Assembly: GCA_051745935.1 (NCBI GenBank)
Contig: JBNJEM010000522.1
Location: forward strand, 1 to 5,775
DNA length: 5,775 nucleotides
Source of the DNA: JBNJEM01 sp051745935
Lineage (GTDB): Bacteria > Planctomycetota > Planctomycetia > Pirellulales > Pirellulaceae
Direction of reading: 5' to 3'
Below the pieces are notes generated by a model. It made no database searches. It was not told where the DNA came from and was given only the letters and a program-made list of their open reading frames with translations. Positions 1-5,775 of this stretch are shown here, in pieces (the stretch's first letter is position 1; every line of letters starts with the position of its first letter). Made by a program: the position numbers and the translations under genes.

Positions 1-414
1 GTGGCATTGGCACTGTATGAACAAACCCCCCATTGGGTGACATTCTTTCGGGAGATCCTGGGAATCGGAGGGATCGTGCGACGACTTTTCCCAGACGACA
101 CCGCGTTGCTGGAATTCGAAAAAACCGAGGAGCACGCCGAGATCCAATCGATGCTGGCCCGCTTGCGTCAACAGAGCGACCGGGGGGAGACCCGCGAACC
201 GATCCGCGTCATCACCGTGCGATTGCCCCAGAGTCTTCATGAGGCCTTGCAGGCTCAGGCCAATCTCCACCAAACGAGCATGAATAAACTGTGTATTTCC
301 AAGTTACTGCAAGTCATTGATGACCAGTTCAGGGGGCAACCCGCGAAGCCGCCGGAAAAGAGTCGTTCCGGGACGTCACGGCAACCCGCGGCGCTACCGC
401 AACCCAAAAGTTAG
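1..414 (+). CDS. Small ribbon-helix-helix (HicB/Arc-like) protein, possibly 5' partial
   Basis: A 137-residue protein that probably binds DNA as a dimer. Residues 70-106 have the ribbon-helix-helix pattern: a short strand (VITVRLP), helix 1 (SLHEALQAQANLH), then helix 2 from TSMNKLCISKLL onward. This matches the C-terminal domain of HicB-type antitoxins and Arc/CopG regulators. Residues 10-57 form a separate helical part (HWVTFFREILGIGGIVRRLFP, then EFEKTEEHAEIQSML) that I recall from planctomycete proteins of this type but cannot assign a function. The tail from residue 112 is rich in Pro, Ser, Arg and Gln and probably disordered. The GTG at base 1 is the only start visible; with no upstream sequence, its ribosome site cannot be judged and the gene may begin outside the window. 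No toxin gene lies downstream, where rnpB follows on the other strand, so an antitoxin role is unproven. The protein could be a stand-alone regulator. Confidence 0.75.
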   Translation: MALALYEQTPHWVTFFREILGIGGIVRRLFPDDTALLEFEKTEEHAEIQSMLARLRQQSDRGETREPIRVITVRLPQSLHEALQAQANLHQTSMNKLCISKLLQVIDDQFRGQPAKPPEKSRSGTSRQPAALPQPKS

Positions 415-418
415 GGCA

Positions 419-830
419 CGCAGGAGACCGGTAAGCCGGGTTCTGTAGCCGCCGCCCGGGCGAGCCGGGTGGCGGCCGATGGCCATTTATCTAGAGCGAC
501 GATTGCTCGCCGCTTCAAGCGGTCTACCCGGGTGTCGAGTGGCGGACCGGACAAGTCCGCGCGGGATCCGCGGGCGGACCCGCTCCACCCTGTTTGACCT
601 TGCTCCGGGTGGGGTTTGCCGAGCCAACTGAGTCACCTCAGTTGCTGGTGAGCTCTTACCTCACCGTTTCACCCTTACCCCGCGCCCCCTTGAGAGCGTG
701 GGGCGGTTTCCTTTCTGTTGCACTTTCCCTGGCCTCGCGGCCGGTCGGCGTTACCGACCACCCTGTCCTTTGGAGCCCGGACTTTCCTCTCGCCCGCGTG
801 CGCGGGCCAGCGGCCATCTGGTCTCCTGCT
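419..830 (-). ncRNA. rnpB: RNase P RNA, bacterial type A (M1 RNA)
   Basis: Catalytic RNA that, with the RnpA protein, removes 5' leaders from pre-tRNAs. The minus strand carries the universal blocks in order: GAGGAAAGTCCGGGCTCC (P4 5' strand, 3' to P3), AGTGCAACAGAAAG then ACCGCC, GGGTAAGGGTGAAA, CCACCCGGAGCAAGG, then ACAGAACCCGGCTTAC near the 3' end. Helix P1 is a perfect 10-bp pairing of 820-829 with 420-429, which sets the ends to within a few bases. Other visible helices are P2 (AGATGGCC with GGCCATC), a P3 hairpin (CCCGC/GCGGG), P8 (GGTCGG TAAC GCCGACC), P9, P13 (GGTGAG/CTCACC), P14 (CAACTGAG capped by GTGA, then CTCAGTTG), P18 capped by a GCAA tetraloop, and a GC-rich P19-like hairpin between P2' and P4'. 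At about 412 nt it is of normal size. Apparent reading frames in this interval are artefacts. The exact mature ends are inferred from P1. Confidence 0.97.
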
Positions 831-835
831 GCCCC

Positions 836-841
836 AATATG
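836..841 (-). promoter_or_regulatory. Possible -10 box for rnpB
   Basis: The minus strand reads CATATT six bases before the first base of helix P1 (829), the right distance for a start at the mature 5' end. It matches TATAAT at 4 of 6 positions. No recognisable -35 hexamer lies 16-18 bases further up, where the DNA is GC-rich and includes the palindrome GCGGCGCCGC at 861-870. This is a weak call based mostly on position. Confidence 0.3.
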
Positions 842-908
842 CCACGTTCACCCCCCGGTGGCGGCGCCGCGCGCCCCGCTCAAGCATCTTGGGCGCGGAA
901 CATTGAAA

Positions 909-937
909 TGGTTCTTCCGTGGTTCTTGAATGGTTCT
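909..937. repeat. Three TGGTTCT direct repeats at an 11-nt period
   Basis: TGGTTCT begins at 909, 920 and 931, so three identical heptamers are separated by two 4-nt gaps (tccg, tgaa). They fill most of the spacer between the stop of the HD gene and rnpB, about 80-110 bases upstream of the RNA's 5' end. An 11-nt period puts all copies on roughly the same face of the helix, as in arrays bound by a protein. On the transcript side they read AGAACCA. Function unknown. Confidence 0.7.
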
Positions 938-947
938 GTCACGACTC

Positions 948-1487
948 TTACGGCACAGGCCGAGCCCGCTCGATCTGTCGTTCCATGGCCTCCAGCACTT
1001 TTGGGCGCGACGTGCCCAGTTGCTCCCGAACCAGCTCCAGGAAATCACAGGCCCTTTCCATGGTCTTGGACCGCTGCTCCATCGGCAACCCGGTTGAATC
1101 GGCCAGATTGTCATACACATCCGCCAATTTGCACAGCTGTACACCGAACGGCGCTTCAGCTAATGCGTTGAAATAGTCTCGCTCCCGCTCATATTCTGGC
1201 AGTCGGGCGTCCTTGGTCAACCACGCGACATTCTGGGCGACTTCAGGGCCAAACTCTCGGGAAAGACTATCAAAATCGACCGTGGTATCTTCAATGGTGT
1301 CGTGCAGTGCCGCCGTGGCAAGGATTTCCGGATCCTCCACCTTAAAGACCAGAACCATCACGGTCATCACCCGCATGGGGTGCGCGACGTAAGGCGTGAC
1401 GTCGTCCTTGCGCAGCTGGCCTTCGTGGGCTCGTATCGACCAAGAAATCGCCCGAAGCACGAGATCAACGTTCGGTATATCATTCAT
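948..1487 (-). CDS. HD-domain (p)ppGpp hydrolase-like protein, MESH1/small alarmone hydrolase type
   Basis: A 179-residue cytosolic enzyme expected to remove the 3' pyrophosphate from (p)ppGpp, with Mn2+ as the family's usual cofactor. It has only the hydrolase half of SpoT/Rel: no synthetase, TGS or ACT domain. Visible motifs are AHEGQLRKD (20-28), TPYVAHP with H36, LHDTIEDT with H62 D63 E66 D67, and KLADVYDN with D123 and N127. As I recall human MESH1, its ligands are H35, H61, D62 and D122 with E65/D66 and N126, so spacing is conserved with an offset of one. The stretch TKDARLPEYERER (91-103) also resembles MESH1 more than long Rel proteins. The start chosen is the ATG at 1487, because GGAGAA lies 6 nt upstream. 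An in-frame ATG at 1529 would add 14 residues (MIDERRPPPPGEPN), overlapping the preceding stop as ATGA, but lacks a ribosome site. It follows the large propeller gene by 38 nt, probably on one transcript. MESH1 homologues also act on NADPH, so the substrate is not certain. Confidence 0.88.
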   Translation of the reverse strand: MNDIPNVDLVLRAISWSIRAHEGQLRKDDVTPYVAHPMRVMTVMVLVFKVEDPEILATAALHDTIEDTTVDFDSLSREFGPEVAQNVAWLTKDARLPEYERERDYFNALAEAPFGVQLCKLADVYDNLADSTGLPMEQRSKTMERACDFLELVREQLGTSRPKVLEAMERQIERARPVP

Positions 1488-1493
1488 ATTGGG

Positions 1494-1499
1494 TTCTCC
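1494..1499 (-). promoter_or_regulatory. Ribosome binding site deciding the start of the HD-domain gene
   Basis: The minus strand reads GGAGAA with a 6-nt spacer to the ATG at 1487. The alternative ATG at 1529 is preceded by CTGTTTCGCCGGCCA, which has no Shine-Dalgarno match. The downstream ATG is therefore preferred, although re-initiation at the ATGA overlap could still yield the longer form. Confidence 0.65.
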
Positions 1500-1525
1500 G
1501 GGAGGTGGCGGCCGGCGTTCGTCAA

Positions 1526-4500
1526 TCATTGGCCGGCGAAACAGAGCAGCTTGCCATCCGAGGTGGCCGCGAACAGCTTGCCGTTGGCGGCGGCCATGCC
1601 GTCCCAGACAACCGGGGCGTTCAACTTGATACGGGCGAGTTCTTCACCGTCACCGGCGTCGAACACCGCGATCGCGCCGCCAAGACGCCCCTCGTAAGCC
1701 GCGTGCGGATCGTCCGACGGGATCTCGGTCGGCATGGTCGCGAGGAACAGTCGGGCGTCCGATTTCACGACCGCTCTCGGTCTTGCCGACAGGTTCCGGC
1801 GCCACCGGTAAGGATAGGGACCTTCGTCCTTGCCGAGATCACGGAAGTCGGGGAGCGACTCGTCCTCCTGGCTCAGGGCTTTGTTTTCTCTCTCGAACAA
1901 CACGTATCGGCCGTCCGCCCGACCCTTGCGATGAACGCCCCAGACGCCCGTTTGACCATAGGTGAGAATCACGCCATAGGGGACGGCGATTCCGAGACCA
2001 CGTCTCCGTCCTCCGCCGCTGTTGACGATCCACGAATAGGCCACGGGAACCCTGCTGAAATCGCCGGTGCCGAGCACCCAGTGCGAGCGATGATTCTCTT
2101 TGTCATCCAGCAGGCTGGACGTGGAGAACAGGTGGCGGAACATGCGTTCCCGCCGTTTCAGCGTGTTGTCGAAGGCCACGTGGTGCAGGAAAATGTTCTC
2201 TCCATCACTGACAAGCACGTCCGAAACCGTCCCGCCCGCCATGGAAAACGCGTCGCTCTGGTCGGACTGGAGGAACGTTTTGTAGTCCGTGCTGTTTTGA
2301 TCGTACTGCTTTCTGTATTGCGAGCCCGCCTTCTCTTTCCCCTTTCCGTACTCCGGGTGTGGCGTGTCGAAACGGGTCTGGCACCGGATTTCTCCCGTGG
2401 CCGGATCCAAGCCGTACAGCGATATGCCGCCGTCGAGCCACGTGGACCGCCCGGCGGAACAGTAGGCGATGCCGTCAAGGACCAGGACGCTTCCGTGCGC
2501 CGGCCACACGGATTCCAACCGATCGTGGCCGCCACAGCGGAGATCGGCGGGCGCGGCCAGAAAAGTCCAGGCAGGCTGGCCGTCACGCAACCGCAGGCAA
2601 TAGACCCTGCCGTCGGCGCTGCCGAACAGCACGGCGTCTCCGCGGATGGTGGGCGGGGAATCCACGGTGCCGCCACAGGCGAATGTCCACGCCACCTCGC
2701 CCGTATCCTCGTCCAAAGCGTAGACCGTGTCCTCGTCGACCGCCGAAAGAATAACTTTCCCCCCCGCCACGACCGGTTGAGTCAGCACGCCACCGAGTTC
2801 CGTTGACCAGGAGGTTTCCAATTCTTGGGGTACAGTGGTTTCCGCCACGCCGGTGCGCAAGGCATCGTGGCGGTACGTCGGCCAACATTCGGCGGGACGG
2901 CTCTGAAATGCCTTTATCGTCCCATAGGCCGGCCCCTTGGTCAGACGCTCGTTGTCCGGTCGAGGGTCGACCGCATCTCGGTCGGCGGATGTCGCCCAGA
3001 AGCCCCGGAGCTTTGATTCCATGTAGCAGCCACAGGAATGCGGCGCGTTGTACATCAGGCCATTGGCCGGCAGCACGCCGTACTGGCACGAGCTTCGCAC
3101 CCAATTGTTGCGCGAATGGTTGCTCCCTTTCAGATCCATCATCTCCACGCCGCGCTTGGCGGCAATGATGTACCGAGTGGTCGCTTTCTCCCGGTAACAG
3201 CGGTGATGGTGACCCACGGTCTGAAGCTCCGCCAAGATCGAGTTTTTCATCTTCGGGGTCCCGCTATGCAAGTCGAGCCCCGTGTTGAAATCGTCCACGG
3301 CGGGAGGAGCGGGTCTGGACCCCGAATCCGGCCGGTTGCAGCCCAGCCAAACCAAGCCATCGATCACGAATATGTCAAGCGGCTCGTGGAACCCAACCTG
3401 ATCCGCTTCCTGTTCCCACAGCTTTTCCCCCTTGTCGGTTGAAATCGCGTGGACTGTTCCGGCGAGGTTGCAGAGAACCACGTCATCGGCGACGACGAGT
3501 GTGTGGACTCCGAAAGAGACTTTTTTCCGCCCCCTTTTCTTCTCCGTGTCCCCGTAGTTCCAAGCGATCCTTCCACTCTTCAAGTCCCGGCAGACAACGC
3601 CCTCTCCAGCCTGGTAGTAGACGTTCTCTTCGTCCGCTGCCAGCGTGAGCGGTTGAATATTCGGCGCCGCATCCGATGTCCAGAGCTGCTCGCCGGAGTT
3701 CGTGTCCACCACCACCGTGACCATTTTCGTATTCGGGTGCGCGTATTGCTGTTTGTACTGGCCGTGGTTGAACGCGTGTTCGACGACCGGTGAACCTTTC
3801 ACCACCACCAAGTTGTCACCGCGAATCAGGATTTCCTCCGCCCGCTCGGTCTGTTGGAACGTTTTCAGTACCTCCCCGGTCGCGGCATCCAACGCGGAAA
3901 CCGGCTCGTTCAGCCCCAAGGGCAGGTAAAGGCAATCTCCGGATGCCACCATCAGCCTCGGCAATTGAGGTGGGCCGGACCGAAAGCGAATGTTTCTCGC
4001 GGCGGCCCAGGACTTCAGTGGCTTCTGCCATAGTTTCACCCCGCTGAACGCGTCCCGGCATATCACCGACCACTTGCCCGGCACCCGCATATCGGAAGCC
4101 GTCGCTTCATCGAAGATGTAGAACAGCCGGCCTCCCGCCGTGACCGCGGCGCTGAGGCTGTTGAGTTTATGGTGGTTGCGAGTCCAGGCCGGTCCACCCG
4201 TCCACTGGACATGCCGCGGAGGCCCAACCCGCGTGTCGGCGGCCACGGCGTTGTTGCTGGAGTCGTACAAGTAATGCGTCCACTCGTCGATGCCTTCGGG
4301 CCACTTTGCCGTGATTCTATCCCACTGCCCATCGCTCCGTTCGATCAACGCAACGCCCAATGGACTTAGCACTCGTCGAATCTCTTCTCCAGAGATTTCG
4401 CACGAGGCATCGGCCACGATGGTTTTCGCCAAGTTGTCCACGTAGGGAAGCTTGTCGCCGGAAAGACGCGCCACGGAGACCGGGCCATGCAGACCCTTCG

Positions 4501-4849
4501 ATTGAATGTAGTCACGGGCTTCCGCCACGTTGCCCTGGCTTCGGTCCAGCCCGTGCACGAGGTACGACTCGTCCGCTCGCAGAGCGGCCGTTAACCGGCC
4601 ATCGCCGCAGCCGAGATGGATCACCAGCCCACCGGAAGCATCCGCGGCATCCAGAATTCGACGAGCCGCATCCTCCGCCGGCGCGGCGGCGCGGAGCAGC
4701 GGGCACAAAATGGTCGCAACGGAAAAGAAAAGGATAGCGGCTACGCACCGCCGCGACACCAGCGGCAAGCGACTTCGGCCCGTTCTTCTCCAACGGCTCC
4801 AGCGGATTCGGGACTGTTCTGGTCGCGAAAAGCAGGTCGTGGGGTTCAT
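1526..4849 (-). CDS. Exported PQQ-type beta-propeller protein with N-terminal methyltransferase-like domain
   Basis: A 1107-residue protein of a multi-domain type I associate with planctomycetes. Residues 1-56 look like a leader: a long basic n-region, a hydrophobic core (CVAAILFFSVATILCPLL, 35-52), then RAAAPAED with possible cleavage after AAA. SRR just before the core is only weakly Tat-like. Residues 60-172 resemble a class I SAM methyltransferase: VIHLGCGDGRLTAAL (76-90) is motif I, D102 ends the second strand, and LPYVDNLAKTIVAD sits where motif IV is expected. From about 215 to the end there are propeller repeats of the form (A/C)xDxxxGxxxW, near 264, 320, 381, 420, 468, 711, 751, 813 and 1062. 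A second block seems to begin at CWPTYRHDALRTG (655). Between the blocks lies a Cys/His-rich part (HHHR at 547-550, HSCGCYM at 604-610). No CXXCH haem motif is present. Such propellers bind PQQ or act as scaffolds; no dehydrogenase active site is recognisable, so enzyme activity is unproven. The start is supported by GGAG 10 nt upstream (4860-4863). It heads a likely operon with the HD gene. Confidence 0.9.
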   Translation of the reverse strand: MNPTTCFSRPEQSRIRWSRWRRTGRSRLPLVSRRCVAAILFFSVATILCPLLRAAAPAEDAARRILDAADASGGLVIHLGCGDGRLTAALRADESYLVHGLDRSQGNVAEARDYIQSKGLHGPVSVARLSGDKLPYVDNLAKTIVADASCEISGEEIRRVLSPLGVALIERSDGQWDRITAKWPEGIDEWTHYLYDSSNNAVAADTRVGPPRHVQWTGGPAWTRNHHKLNSLSAAVTAGGRLFYIFDEATASDMRVPGKWSVICRDAFSGVKLWQKPLKSWAAARNIRFRSGPPQLPRLMVASGDCLYLPLGLNEPVSALDAATGEVLKTFQQTERAEEILIRGDNLVVVKGSPVVEHAFNHGQYKQQYAHPNTKMVTVVVDTNSGEQLWTSDAAPNIQPLTLAADEENVYYQAGEGVVCRDLKSGRIAWNYGDTEKKRGRKKVSFGVHTLVVADDVVLCNLAGTVHAISTDKGEKLWEQEADQVGFHEPLDIFVIDGLVWLGCNRPDSGSRPAPPAVDDFNTGLDLHSGTPKMKNSILAELQTVGHHHRCYREKATTRYIIAAKRGVEMMDLKGSNHSRNNWVRSSCQYGVLPANGLMYNAPHSCGCYMESKLRGFWATSADRDAVDPRPDNERLTKGPAYGTIKAFQSRPAECWPTYRHDALRTGVAETTVPQELETSWSTELGGVLTQPVVAGGKVILSAVDEDTVYALDEDTGEVAWTFACGGTVDSPPTIRGDAVLFGSADGRVYCLRLRDGQPAWTFLAAPADLRCGGHDRLESVWPAHGSVLVLDGIAYCSAGRSTWLDGGISLYGLDPATGEIRCQTRFDTPHPEYGKGKEKAGSQYRKQYDQNSTDYKTFLQSDQSDAFSMAGGTVSDVLVSDGENIFLHHVAFDNTLKRRERMFRHLFSTSSLLDDKENHRSHWVLGTGDFSRVPVAYSWIVNSGGGRRRGLGIAVPYGVILTYGQTGVWGVHRKGRADGRYVLFERENKALSQEDESLPDFRDLGKDEGPYPYRWRRNLSARPRAVVKSDARLFLATMPTEIPSDDPHAAYEGRLGGAIAVFDAGDGEELARIKLNAPVVWDGMAAANGKLFAATSDGKLLCFAGQ

Positions 4850-4916
4850 GAGATTTCGTCTCCAGGGTCTATCGGATAAGTCCGGCGTTTGTTTTCAATC
4901 CTTTTTCGTGTACCAC

Positions 4917-4950
4917 CTCGTCCGGCTACCCGTCTCGTCCGGCTACCCGT
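4917..4950. repeat. Perfect 17-bp tandem duplication upstream of the large gene
   Basis: CTCGTCCGGCTACCCGT occurs twice without a gap (4917-4933 and 4934-4950). It begins two bases downstream of the candidate -10 box of the large minus-strand gene, so it would span the transcription start and early leader. It could be an operator pair or a recent slippage duplication; the sequence alone does not tell which. Confidence 0.85.
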
Positions 4951-4951
4951 T

Positions 4952-4980
4952 AGTATATCGCAATCGAAGGCGGCTTGTAG
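4952..4980 (-). promoter_or_regulatory. Candidate promoter for the large propeller gene
   Basis: The minus strand has TATACT (4957-4952), a good -10 hexamer, which would give a start near 4945 and a leader of about 95 nt. The hexamer 17 bp upstream (CTACAA, 4980-4975) is a poor -35. A perfect TTGACA lies at 4988-4983, but 25 bp from the -10, too far for a standard sigma-70 promoter. The promoter may depend on an activator, or the match may be chance. Confidence 0.35.
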
Positions 4981-5155
4981 AGTGTCAACCGTCGAACGCC
5001 CCAACCCCCCCCTCGATACCGGCCCGTTCCGTCCAAGCAACACGATTCACCCGCTCGCATTAAAATGGGCGACGGCCCACGTTTCGTCTTCTACTCAATT
5101 GCCTCGTTTCCGTGAGCCGTGGAGATTGGTTTGGCCCGCCCGGGATGTCCCCTCA

Positions 5156-5218
5156 TTCGTGCTTGGGTGTTTCGGCCATTCGGCCTTCCCGGCCGCGTCA
5201 CGGGATCGGAAGCACGAA
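5156..5218. repeat. 9-bp inverted repeat enclosing GGCC hairpins
   Basis: TTCGTGCTT (5156-5164) is exactly complementary to AAGCACGAA (5210-5218), with 45 nt between. Inside are three GGCC blocks (GGCC ATTC GGCC and GGCC TTCCC GGCC), which can pair in alternative small hairpins. It could fold as a stem closing inner hairpins in RNA or as a cruciform. There is no T-run after either arm, so it does not look like an intrinsic terminator. Confidence 0.55.
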
Positions 5219-5450
5219 CCGCTGACGCACGCTCCTGAACGCTGCTTTGAACAATCCCAGCGTCCCCTGATGTTCCAAAGGAGTGCTCATGGTTGCGCTT
5301 CGCGGGACGAATCCGTTACGGCTCTCGAGTTGCGCGGGACGACCAGGGAGTTTCCTCTCCCTTCGACCACGGTAGGTCACGGAGAGCATATTGTCCTCGG
5401 GCCGCGCGTCGCCGTCAATGGCGGACCAGTCCGCGTCAGGCGAAGCGCTT

Positions 5451-5462
5451 GGGGCATGCCCC
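5451..5462. repeat. 12-bp perfect palindrome
   Basis: GGGGCATGCCCC reads the same on both strands. It lies in non-coding DNA with no adjacent gene whose promoter it could control. A regulator half-site pair is possible, but chance in GC-rich DNA is just as likely. Confidence 0.4.
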
Positions 5463-5501
5463 GTTGACTCGCCCGGCGTGAGCCCCGTCCGCCGTGTTCC
5501 C

Positions 5502-5528
5502 TTTGGTCCCTTCGGTCCCCGAGGTCCT
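5502..5528. repeat. Three 9-nt GGTCC units in tandem
   Basis: TTTGGTCCC, TTCGGTCCC and CGAGGTCCT follow one another, with GGTCC at 5505, 5514 and 5523. The period is a multiple of three, so one minus-strand frame reads Gly-Pro-Arg/Lys repeats. With no gene support around it, I take this as a simple repeat and not as collagen-like coding sequence. Confidence 0.6.
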
Positions 5529-5732
5529 TGATTCGGCGCGGGCAAGGACGCAAGGCGCGACAAAACGGGCCACAAACTCCAAGTCGTTGCCATCCAATAT
5601 TGTTGCGCCGTTCGTTTCGCCGGTATTGAGACGAAAGGACCTCTAAGAGACCTAAAAAACCTCAGGGAACACGGCAGGTACGCTAACGCATGAAACGCAA
5701 GCGACCCGGCTTGTACTCTCTCCGTCTTTCCT

Positions 5733-5762
5733 CATCCGTGGGTCCGTTCTGCCATCCGTGGG
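5733..5762. repeat. CATCCGTGGG repeated with a 20-nt period
   Basis: Identical decamers at 5733-5742 and 5753-5762, separated by 10 nt. The second is followed by the palindrome TATCATGATA (5765-5774) at the window edge. The array may continue beyond the window, so its copy number is unknown. Confidence 0.5.
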
Positions 5763-5775
5763 CCTATCATGATAT

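Larger units (their letters stand above)
4990..5775. other. Long spacer with no supported gene
   Basis: I find no coding region I trust here. The longest open frames (5198-5593 on minus, 4889-5467 on plus) lack recognisable domains and good ribosome sites, and run through repeats. The interval holds the inverted repeat at 5156-5218, a 10-bp direct repeat CGCGGGACGA (5301-5310 and 5333-5342), a 12-bp palindrome (5451-5462), the GGTCC repeats (5502-5528), an imperfect 8-bp hairpin (5611-5618 with 5628-5635) and the paired CATCCGTGGG near the right edge. No tRNA, rRNA or terminator with a T-run was recognised. Confidence 0.6.

Noticed and set aside
594..929. Open frames on both strands between about 590 and 930
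   Set aside because: They lie within or run out of the RNase P RNA gene, whose conserved blocks and P1 pairing explain the sequence.
1505..2806. Long plus-strand open frame of 433 codons
   Set aside because: It is antisense to the large propeller gene, shows no domain, and is explained by the codon bias of the opposite strand.
1526..4849. Quinohaemoprotein alcohol dehydrogenase
   Set aside because: There is no CXXCH haem site and I cannot see the Cys-Cys and Asp active-site pattern of those enzymes; only the repeat type is shared.
4917..4950. CRISPR array
   Set aside because: The two 17-bp copies are adjacent with no spacers, and no cas gene is present.
4889..5467. Plus-strand open frame of 192 codons
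   Set aside because: It needs a TTG start, runs through the promoter region, the 17-bp tandem repeat and the inverted repeat, and its translation looks random.
5198..5593. Minus-strand open frame of 131 codons with Gly-Pro-Lys repeats
   Set aside because: No ribosome site before its ATG and no recognisable domain; the collagen-like part comes from a 9-nt DNA repeat.
1..5775. Insertion sequence or transposase
   Set aside because: No transposase motif is visible, and no terminal inverted repeats flank any segment; the 9-bp inverted repeat encloses only 45 nt.

Overview
The window reads as chromosomal DNA of a planctomycete, probably from the Pirellula-type groups. This rests on family resemblance and not on a search. 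The exported quinoprotein-like propeller fused to a methyltransferase-like domain, and the small protein with a C-terminal ribbon-helix-helix, are both types I associate with Planctomycetota. The DNA is moderately GC-rich and has long spacers full of short repeats, which fits.

Layout from left to right. Positions 1-414 (+) hold a small ribbon-helix-helix (HicB/Arc-like) protein, possibly cut at the window edge. Positions 419-830 (-) hold the RNase P RNA gene rnpB, the most secure call in the window; it meets the first gene tail to tail with only a few bases between them. Positions 831-947 are a spacer with three copies of TGGTTCT at an exact 11-nt period and a possible -10 box for rnpB. Positions 948-1487 (-) encode a 179-residue HD-domain protein with all the metal and catalytic residues of the SpoT/MESH1 alarmone hydrolases. 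Positions 1526-4849 (-) encode a 1107-residue exported protein: leader, a methyltransferase-like domain, then two blocks of PQQ-type beta-propeller repeats. Positions 4850-5775 contain no gene I can support; they hold a probable promoter for the large gene, a perfect 17-bp tandem duplication beside its -10 box, a 9-bp inverted repeat and several short direct repeats.

The large gene, the HD gene and rnpB lie in the same direction in that order. The first two are 38 nt apart and probably share a transcript, which could read on into rnpB. Nothing shows a shared pathway among the three. The points most worth following are the methyltransferase-like fold that seems to be exported, the MESH1-like hydrolase, and the phased repeats ahead of rnpB and of the large gene. 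I do not see a clearly new multi-gene system.
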